From Laceyella tengchongensis (lineage in GTDB: Bacteria; Bacillota; Bacilli; Thermoactinomycetales; Thermoactinomycetaceae): 64,000 nt of DNA. Positions 58,292 to 64,000 of the stretch are shown piece after piece. A model generated the notes under the pieces. The model ran no database searches. It was not told where the DNA came from and saw nothing but the letters and a program-made list of their open reading frames with translations. The stretch covers positions 124,001 through 188,000 of the forward strand of contig NZ_FXTU01000006.1 of assembly GCF_900182735.1 (NCBI RefSeq). The letters are read 5' to 3'. A program made the translations under genes and the position numbers. Numbering within the stretch: position 1 is the stretch's first letter; every line of letters starts with the position of its first letter.

Positions 58292-60574
58292 ATGAAGCGA
58301 AACAAGCCGATCATCGCCTTGATAACATCCTTTTGCGTGGCGGCGGCGGTTGCGGGTACACCTCCCAGTAGCTTTGCTTCATCATCAGTAAACCAAAAGG
58401 ATCTCGCCCGTGCGATTGATTGGTCGACTGTCAATGAGCAAGCTTTGATCGAAGCCCTGAAAAAACGAGGCAAACTGAGGCCAAATGCCACTGCGGTGGA
58501 AATAGAAGAAGCGATCAAGGCGTATGTGAGGCGGGGAAGCAACCCGCACAGTGCAACGGATGGGATTGATACATCCAAGCCGTTCGGCAAGCGGGCTTAT
58601 AAGAACAAAAAAGCTGTGCAAGCCAAAGCGGCCCGCAACATCGCTAAGGCGAAAGAAGGGGACGCGGCAAGCAAGCCAAGCAAACGCAAGCATGTCGACC
58701 AAGCGGTGGTAGCGTTGATCGAATTCCCGGATTATTCCCATAATCAACTGCCCGATCCAGGTGATCGCTCTTTTTGGGTAAAGGATTTCAGCTCTGCCCA
58801 TTATTGGAATTTGCTATTTAACCGTAATGGTTTCAAAATGGATAATGGTAAAAAATATGTGTCTGCTACACAATATTATTTGCAGCAATCGGCAGGTTTT
58901 TGGGCCCTGGACGGCAAGGTGACGCCTTGGGTCAAAGCAAAGCATGACGCGGCCTATTATGGCGCACATGATGTTGGCGACGGTTATGAACTCAACGACG
59001 TTCGGGCACAAGAATTGGCTAAAGAGACGTTACCGGCTGTGGCCCGGCAAATAGCAGGGAATGAAGACAAATATGATCAGCGCGACCCCTATGACATCGA
59101 TGGAGATGGTGACGTGATGGAACCCGACGGTTTGTTGGATAATTTGTTCATCGTCCATTCGGGCATGGGAGAGGAAGCCGGGGGTGGGGAGTTGGGAGAT
59201 GACGCGATTTGGTCCCACCGCTCTGTGATCGGGCCGGAGCCAGTGCCCATCCCGGGCACCAAACTGAAGGCGTTTGATTATATCATCCAGCCTGAAGACG
59301 GTGCGACGGGAGTATTCGTCCATGAATATGGCCATAACATCGGCTTGCCTGACGAGTATGATACGGGTTACACCGGTACCGGCTCTCCGGTGGAAGCATG
59401 GTCGCTGATGTCTTACGGTAGCTGGACGGGCACAATTCCCGGAACAGAGCCGACTGGGCTCAGCGCATGGTGCAAACTGTTTTTTCATGAATTGTATGGC
59501 GGCAATTGGCCTCAACCAACAGTTATTGATATCAATCACTTAAATCACAAGCGAACGTTTCTTCTCTGGGAAGCGGTTGCCAACAGAAAGCGAGGAAAAC
59601 TACTTAAAATCAACCTCCCTGACCGGCTGGTAGATCCGCCGACGCAACCGCTCGGTTCTAAAGCCTATTTCTCAACCAAAGGCGATATGTTGGACACCCG
59701 CATGGTTTCACAAGAAATCGATCTGACCCAAGCGAAGTCGGCGAAGCTTCGTTTCGCTTCCTGGCGCAAGCTTGAGGTGGGATATGATTATCTATATGTC
59801 AATGTGTACACAGACGGCGCCGCTCATCCCGTGAGAGTGAAGGCTTATTCCGACACAACCAATGGAGCTTGGGTCAATGATGAAGTCGACTTGAGCGGTT
59901 TTGTCGGCAAAAAGGTGAAGGTGGAGTTCCGTTATGTCACCGACATCGCAGTGACCGAAGAAGGTTTTTATGTTGATAATATCGTTGTAGAAGCGGATGG
60001 CAAAGCGGTGTTCAGCGATGATGCGGAAGGAGCGCCACTCTTTGTGCTGGAGGGATTTGCATTGTTCGATGGTGCCAAGATCCCTTATGCCCATTATTAT
60101 TTGGTGGAGTGGCGCACCCATCGGGGAGTGGACCGAGGCCTAGCTCATGTGCGTAGAAACGACAGTCTCCTTTCTTATGATCCGGGGATGCTGGTCTGGT
60201 ATTATGACGCCCGCTTCGGCACAGATAATATGACGGGGAAACATCCGGGTGAAGGGTTTGTCGGGGTGGTTGACGCCCACCAGCGCGGACATTATTGGAG
60301 CAATGGGCAAGTGGGCAGCACCCGGTATCAAGTGAATGACGCCGCTTTCCATGTTAAGCCCACCTCCCCGATCCATGTGATTTACCCTGATTATTATATG
60401 AAATACGATTCTTTGCCGGGCGTATCCGTGTTCCATGACGGCAACGATTATTCTAGCCCTTTCAATCCGGCGGGAGGCAAAATTTTGCCATACCACGGAT
60501 TGCAAATCAACCTTGACGCGGTGAGTCCCGATGAAAAAACGGCGGTCATCACCGTATCCAAGCAAACGAAATGA
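58292..60574 (+). CDS. ina: Secreted M6 metalloprotease, immune inhibitor A type
   Basis: Secreted zinc protease. 760 residues: signal peptide (residues ~1-30, MKRNKPIIALITSFCVAAAV then PSSFA), propeptide-like segment, catalytic domain with HExxH H344-E345-H348 in VFVHEYGHNIGLPDEYD, and a C-terminal region with a MAM/jelly-roll-like part (SAKLRFASWRKLEVGYDYLY). A Ca-site-like DIDGDGDVMEPDG precedes the active site. Homologues cleave host antibacterial peptides in B. thuringiensis; in an environmental species it is likely nutritional (inference). Confidence 0.93.
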   Translation: MKRNKPIIALITSFCVAAAVAGTPPSSFASSSVNQKDLARAIDWSTVNEQALIEALKKRGKLRPNATAVEIEEAIKAYVRRGSNPHSATDGIDTSKPFGKRAYKNKKAVQAKAARNIAKAKEGDAASKPSKRKHVDQAVVALIEFPDYSHNQLPDPGDRSFWVKDFSSAHYWNLLFNRNGFKMDNGKKYVSATQYYLQQSAGFWALDGKVTPWVKAKHDAAYYGAHDVGDGYELNDVRAQELAKETLPAVARQIAGNEDKYDQRDPYDIDGDGDVMEPDGLLDNLFIVHSGMGEEAGGGELGDDAIWSHRSVIGPEPVPIPGTKLKAFDYIIQPEDGATGVFVHEYGHNIGLPDEYDTGYTGTGSPVEAWSLMSYGSWTGTIPGTEPTGLSAWCKLFFHELYGGNWPQPTVIDINHLNHKRTFLLWEAVANRKRGKLLKINLPDRLVDPPTQPLGSKAYFSTKGDMLDTRMVSQEIDLTQAKSAKLRFASWRKLEVGYDYLYVNVYTDGAAHPVRVKAYSDTTNGAWVNDEVDLSGFVGKKVKVEFRYVTDIAVTEEGFYVDNIVVEADGKAVFSDDAEGAPLFVLEGFALFDGAKIPYAHYYLVEWRTHRGVDRGLAHVRRNDSLLSYDPGMLVWYYDARFGTDNMTGKHPGEGFVGVVDAHQRGHYWSNGQVGSTRYQVNDAAFHVKPTSPIHVIYPDYYMKYDSLPGVSVFHDGNDYSSPFNPAGGKILPYHGLQINLDAVSPDEKTAVITVSKQTK

Positions 60575-60595
60575 CAAATACGTCTTATTTTTCAA

Positions 60596-60631
60596 GGCTT
60601 TCCTGTCCGATTGAGGCGGGAAAGTCTTTTT
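60596..60631 (+). terminator. Intrinsic terminator after the M6 protease gene
   Basis: GGCTTTCC / GGGAAAGTC imperfect stem followed by TTTTT. Confidence 0.7.
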
Positions 60632-60692
60632 GCATATTTTTCCATGAAGGAGGCAGACTAAAAAACACCGGAAGATATAGGAGGGAAATCCG

Positions 60693-61883
60693 ATGCTGAA
60701 AAAGTTCAGCCGAATCGTGTTGGCCGGCCTTTTCTTAGGTGCGGGCTTATTTACGCGCACCGGACAGACTCACGCTGCGGAAGAACAAGATCTGGCTCCG
60801 CAAGCAGTGTCTGCCGTTTTGATGGATGCGGGAACGGGAAAAGTGCTGTTTGCGAAAAATCCCCACCAACCTCTTCCTCCTGCCAGTATCACCAAACTGA
60901 TGACTATGCTTTTGGTGGTGGAGGCGATTGATCAGGGGAAAATCTCATTGAAAGACCCCGTTCGGGTTAGCGAACACGCCGCGTCGATGGGGGGAACGCA
61001 AATCTTTCTTGAACCGGGCGAACAGATGAGTGTGCATGACATGCTAAAAGGAGTCGCAATCGCTTCTGCCAATGATGCATCCGTCGCTTTGGCAGAGTTT
61101 ATAGGTGGTACCGAAACCAATTTTGTGCGCATGATGAACCAGCGCGCCCTCCAATTGGGGATGAAAAACACCCAATTCCAAAATGCCAACGGACTGCCAG
61201 CGAACAATCATTACTCTTCCGCTTACGATATCGCCCTGCTCTCACGTGAGATCTTAAAATATCCGCTCATCACCAAGTTCACTGGAATCTATCAAGATTA
61301 TTTGCGCCAAGGTTCCAAAAAGCCTTTTTGGTTGGTGAACACCAACAAGCTTGTGCGTTATTACCAAGGAGTTGACGGTTTGAAGACCGGCTACACGTCA
61401 GAAGCGAAGTTTTGTTTGGCGGCGACAGCCAAGCGGAACGGCATGCGCCTCGTCTCGGTGGTCATGGGTGAACCCGACGCCAAAACCCGCAATGCCGAAG
61501 TAGCGGGCATGTTCGATTACGCCTTCAACCAGTACGTGTCCCACCCTCTTTACAAACAAGGGGATGTCATAGCAGTGAAAAAAATTGATAAAGGGGACCC
61601 GCGGACATTGGTGATCAAAGCCAAACGCCCGATCTCTATTTTGATGAAAAAAGGAGAAGATCCAAACAGTTATCAGAAAAAGTGGATGTGGCGTTCGTTG
61701 CAAGCCCCAATCAAACAGGGGCAAGTGTTGGGCAAGATGCAACTGGTGAAAGATGGTCGCCCGGTACAGGAGCTGGAGCTGGTAAGCTCGGTGGAGATTC
61801 GGCGGGCTAGCTGGTGGACTTCGGTCAAGCAAGTGCTTGGAGAAGTGTTGCATTTGCCCGAGCAACTGCAAGAAACAGAGTGA
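60693..61883 (+). CDS. dacF: D-alanyl-D-alanine carboxypeptidase DacF
   Basis: Penicillin-binding protein trimming peptidoglycan stem peptides, spore-cortex related when next to spoIIA. 396 residues: signal peptide (~1-29), SxxK at S65-K68 (PASITKLMTM), SxN in IASANDASVALAEF, KTG in GLKTGYTSEAKFCLAATAK, and a C-terminal beta domain with an amphipathic end helix (VKQVLGEVLHLPEQLQE) for membrane attachment. ATG after AGGAGGG. Precedes spoIIAA as in Bacillus, but a terminator separates them here. Confidence 0.95.
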   Translation: MLKKFSRIVLAGLFLGAGLFTRTGQTHAAEEQDLAPQAVSAVLMDAGTGKVLFAKNPHQPLPPASITKLMTMLLVVEAIDQGKISLKDPVRVSEHAASMGGTQIFLEPGEQMSVHDMLKGVAIASANDASVALAEFIGGTETNFVRMMNQRALQLGMKNTQFQNANGLPANNHYSSAYDIALLSREILKYPLITKFTGIYQDYLRQGSKKPFWLVNTNKLVRYYQGVDGLKTGYTSEAKFCLAATAKRNGMRLVSVVMGEPDAKTRNAEVAGMFDYAFNQYVSHPLYKQGDVIAVKKIDKGDPRTLVIKAKRPISILMKKGEDPNSYQKKWMWRSLQAPIKQGQVLGKMQLVKDGRPVQELELVSSVEIRRASWWTSVKQVLGEVLHLPEQLQETE

Positions 61884-61886
61884 AAG

Positions 61887-61933
61887 AAATCGGGGATTTT
61901 TGACTAGTTTGTCGGGAATTCCCGATTTTTTTG
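61887..61933 (+). terminator. Intrinsic terminator between dacF and spoIIAA
   Basis: AAATCGGGGA / TTCCCGATTT arms, inner palindrome GGGAATTCCC, followed by a run of seven T residues. Confidence 0.75.
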
Positions 61934-62007
61934 TTATTTCGGGCGGGGGAAGGAACAAAAAGGAAATTCGTAGAACAATAGGGTTAAAAAAGGGAGGAGC
62001 ATAACTG

Positions 62008-62361
62008 ATGGGTTTACATATTCAAGTAAAACATGATCGTGATATCTTGATTGTCCGATTGCGGGGAGAATTGGATCATCATGCGTCAGAGCAGGTGCGG
62101 CGCTCGATTGAGGATGAGTTGGCTCGGGGGGGATTTTCCCATCTGGTGTTGAATTTGGCTGATCTCGAATTTATGGACAGTTCCGGTTTGGGTGTGATTC
62201 TAGGCAGGTATAAAAAGGTGACACAGTTGGGGGGCAAAATGATGCTTTGCGCCATCCGCCCTTCGGTGCACCGTTTGATGGAGATGTCGGGTTTGTTCAA
62301 GATTTTGCCTACGCATGAAGATGAGCGCAGCGCGATTAAGGCTTGTGGGGTGGCGTCATGA
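62008..62361 (+). CDS. spoIIAA: Anti-sigma-F factor antagonist SpoIIAA
   Basis: STAS protein that frees sigma-F by binding SpoIIAB. 117 residues; phospho-acceptor Ser58 in FMDSSGLGVILGRY. ATG after GGGAGGAG. Its stop overlaps the spoIIAB start (ATGA). An AGGAAATT near 61961 may be part of a sigma-H -35 but the -10 is poor. Confidence 0.97.
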   Translation: MGLHIQVKHDRDILIVRLRGELDHHASEQVRRSIEDELARGGFSHLVLNLADLEFMDSSGLGVILGRYKKVTQLGGKMMLCAIRPSVHRLMEMSGLFKILPTHEDERSAIKACGVAS

Positions 62362-62813
62362 AAGAAGTGGGAAAAAACTTTATGGAGCTCCGTTTTGCCA
62401 GCAAGTCGGAGAATGAGGCATTTGCTCGCATTGCGGTGGCTTCGTTCGTGTCGCAGCTCGATCCGACGGTGGAAGAGTTGACAGACATTAAAACGGTGGT
62501 GTCTGAGGCCGTCACCAATGCGGTGATCCATGGCTATGAGGAAAAGGGAGATGGCACGATTTATGTCCGTTCCGAGATAGAGGGAAAGCGGATCAGCATC
62601 ACGATTTCCGATCAGGGGGTGGGGATTGCCGATGTCAACATGGCCCGTCAACCCCTGTACACGTCGAAGCCGGAGCTGGAGCGTTCTGGTATGGGCTTCA
62701 CCATCATGGAGAATTTCATGGACGAAGTGTTGATCCATTCGAAACCGGGCCATGGCACAACGGTGCACATGGTGAAACATCTAAAAAGTCGTCATCAGAC
62801 GATGGCCAATTGA
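62358..62813 (+). CDS. spoIIAB: Anti-sigma-F factor / serine kinase SpoIIAB
   Basis: Binds sigma-F and phosphorylates SpoIIAA. 151 residues, GHKL ATPase: N-box TVVSEAVTNAVIHGYE, G1 box SDQGVGIADV, G2 SGMGFTIMENFMD. ATG 62358 overlaps the spoIIAA stop; upstream frame codons lie inside spoIIAA. Confidence 0.97.
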   Translation: MKEVGKNFMELRFASKSENEAFARIAVASFVSQLDPTVEELTDIKTVVSEAVTNAVIHGYEEKGDGTIYVRSEIEGKRISITISDQGVGIADVNMARQPLYTSKPELERSGMGFTIMENFMDEVLIHSKPGHGTTVHMVKHLKSRHQTMAN

Positions 62814-62822
62814 GGGATGCCG

Positions 62823-63590
62823 ATGGAAGCGGATGTGCGTAACAGCAGGCACCCCCACCTCTCCGATGAAGAAGTAAAACAGCTGATCCAGGCGAGCCAG
62901 GAAGGGGATATGGAGTCCCGCAACAAACTGATTCGCCACAACATTCGGCTGGTGTGGTCGGTTGTCCAACGTTTTTTGAACCGTGGTTATGAGGCGGAAG
63001 ATTTGTTTCAAATCGGTTGCATCGGCCTGTTGAAAGCAATCGACAAGTTCGATCTCAATTATGAAGTGAAGTTCTCCACTTATGCCGTACCGATGATCAT
63101 CGGAGAAATTCAGCGCTTTTTGCGCGATGATGGCATGGTGAAAGTAAGCCGGTCGCTAAAAGAGATGGCCAACAAGATCCGCAAAACGAAAGACGAACTT
63201 TCCAAACGCTTCAATCGTGTGCCTACTATTCAAGAAATCGCCAAGGCGATGGATGTCGAGCCGGAAGAAATCGTCTTTGCACAAGAGGCGAATCGCGCAC
63301 CGGCCTCTATTCATGAAACGGTGTATGAAAATGACGGGGATCCGATCACCTTGATGGATCAAATCGCGGATGAGCCGGTGACGACCTGGTTTGACAAGTT
63401 GACATTAAAAGATGCGATCCATCGTTTGTCAGAGAGGGAGAAGTTGATCGTTTACCTTCGTTATTATAAGGATCAAACCCAGTCCGAGGTTGCCGAGCGG
63501 CTGGGCATATCCCAAGTACAAGTTTCCCGATTGGAAAAAAAGATTATTGCTCGTATGCGTGAAGAACTCGATTTGAAACACGAAAAATAA
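62823..63590 (+). CDS. sigF: RNA polymerase sigma-F factor
   Basis: First forespore-specific sigma factor. 255 residues: region 2 RNKLIRHNIRLVWSVVQRFL, EDLFQIGCIGLLKAIDKFD, STYAVPMIIGEIQRFLRDDG; region 3 RVPTIQEIAKAMDVEPEEIV; region 4 QTQSEVAERLGISQVQVSRL. ATG 62823 is 6 nt after GAGGG; the ATG at 62817 abuts it. Third gene of the spoIIA operon. Confidence 0.97.
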   Translation: MEADVRNSRHPHLSDEEVKQLIQASQEGDMESRNKLIRHNIRLVWSVVQRFLNRGYEAEDLFQIGCIGLLKAIDKFDLNYEVKFSTYAVPMIIGEIQRFLRDDGMVKVSRSLKEMANKIRKTKDELSKRFNRVPTIQEIAKAMDVEPEEIVFAQEANRAPASIHETVYENDGDPITLMDQIADEPVTTWFDKLTLKDAIHRLSEREKLIVYLRYYKDQTQSEVAERLGISQVQVSRLEKKIIARMREELDLKHEK

Positions 63591-63629
63591 ACGTGGAACG
63601 TGGGCTAGGAACTCCCTTCGCCACTGCCA

Positions 63630-63656
63630 GCACCTGTCATATTCAGGTGCTTTTTT
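63630..63656 (+). terminator. Terminator after sigF
   Basis: GCACCTG / CAGGTGC with 7-nt loop followed by TTTTTT. Confidence 0.9.
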
Positions 63657-63677
63657 ATATTCGGCCGCCAATTGAAG

Positions 63678-63684
63678 CATACTA
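63678..63684 (+). promoter_or_regulatory. Candidate sigma-G -10 element of spoVA
   Basis: CATACTA fits the sigma-G/F -10 pattern CATnnTA 34 bp before spoVAA; the -35 region (TATAT around 63656) is a poor match. Confidence 0.4.
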
Positions 63685-63717
63685 GGGATAATTACCACAG
63701 CGGAAAGGAACTTGCCC

Positions 63718-64000
63718 ATGAAGCCCGTGCTTTATCTTCGTTTGAAGAAAAAGGTGATGGCCACTCCAGGGCAACCGCTCACCATCAAGGATCTGTGCCG
63801 GCTGACAGGGGAAGGGATTCCGCCGGAAGTGGGGAGCATGCCTGTGTGCGTCCCCCAGTTAGGCCACGGCAATTACCTTGTCATCGATGTGATTGACATC
63901 ATTCAGTTGGTGCAAAAAAAGTTTCCTATGATAGAAGTGCAACAAGTGGGGCCTCATCAGATGTTGGTCGAGGTGAAATTGTCTGACAAACGGCCGCGTT
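63718..64000 (+). CDS. spoVAA: Stage V sporulation protein AA (5' part)
   Basis: First gene of the spoVA operon, needed for dipicolinic acid movement into the spore. The open frame runs off the right edge (about 94 residues visible): PVLYLRLKKKVMATPGQPLT, LCRLTGEGIPPEVGSMPVCV, VIDVIDIIQLVQKKFPMIEV. Pattern and position after sigF match SpoVAA. ATG 63718 after GGAAAGGA. Confidence 0.9.
   Translation, partial: MKPVLYLRLKKKVMATPGQPLTIKDLCRLTGEGIPPEVGSMPVCVPQLGHGNYLVIDVIDIIQLVQKKFPMIEVQQVGPHQMLVEVKLSDKRPR

Noticed and set aside
1..64000. CRISPR arrays, tRNA or rRNA genes, prophage
   Set aside because: No regularly spaced direct repeats, cloverleaf ends or phage structural genes were noticed on reading; a tRNAscan/CRISPR search was not possible here.

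Overview
The window comes from a spore-forming member of the Bacillales with roughly half G+C. It carries spo0A, spoIVB, spoIIM, dacF, spoIIAA-spoIIAB-sigF and spoVAA, and its gene order follows the classic Bacillus chromosome stretch accBC-nusB-folD-xse-ispA-dxs-recN-spoIVB-spo0A-bkd-mmdA-nudF-fur-deoB-punA-dacF-sigF. The base composition, OLE RNA and methylmalonyl-CoA genes fit Thermoactinomycetaceae-like or other thermophile/alkaliphile Bacilli. I cannot name the species from sequence alone.

Region 1 (1-16.2 kb) is a housekeeping run: fatty acid synthesis (accB end, accC), yqhY, nusB, folD, xseA/xseB, ispA, then a ~580-nt OLE noncoding RNA with its membrane partner gene oapA, dxs, tlyA, nadK, argR, recN, spoIVB and a sirtuin. 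Region 2 (16.2-20.8 kb) has gltP, spo0A with a sigma-H promoter and an overlapping 0A box, a SodF-like superoxide dismutase and small genes. Region 3 (20.9-31.9 kb) is the sigma-54/BkdR-controlled branched-chain amino acid pathway (ptb, leucine dehydrogenase, buk, lpdV, bkdAA, bkdAB, bkdB), followed by lipB. These genes convert Leu/Ile/Val to branched acyl-CoA for fatty acids or energy. Region 4 (34-39.8 kb) handles methylmalonyl-CoA: mutase in two subunits, epimerase and carboxyltransferase, then a PepT-like M20 peptidase.

Region 5 (39.9-47.6 kb) interrupts the conserved order. A winged-helix/EcsC pair on the minus strand diverges from a retron locus. The retron locus has a promoter and a ~210-nt msr-msd RNA with 10-bp a1/a2 ends, a TAGC branch site and a ~29-bp hairpin. 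A terminator follows, then a HEAT-like protein, a SWIM zinc-finger protein and a retron reverse transcriptase with NAxxH, YADD and VTG motifs. The RNA lies more than 4 kb from its reverse transcriptase, with both putative effector genes between them. This is the most unusual system in the window. It resembles what has been called type XIII (WHSWIM) retrons, which I know of only from computational classification.

Region 6 (47.5-64 kb) returns to conserved order: a MciZ-like gene, nudF, an EndoQ-family gene, spoIIM, fur, ald, yqzK, deoB, two tandem purine nucleoside phosphorylases, an FMN reductase, an immune-inhibitor-A-type secreted protease, dacF, the spoIIA operon and the start of spoVA. 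Two 137-bp inverted copies of a MITE-like repeat lie at 38.25 and 50.54 kb. No CRISPR array, rRNA or tRNA was recognised.
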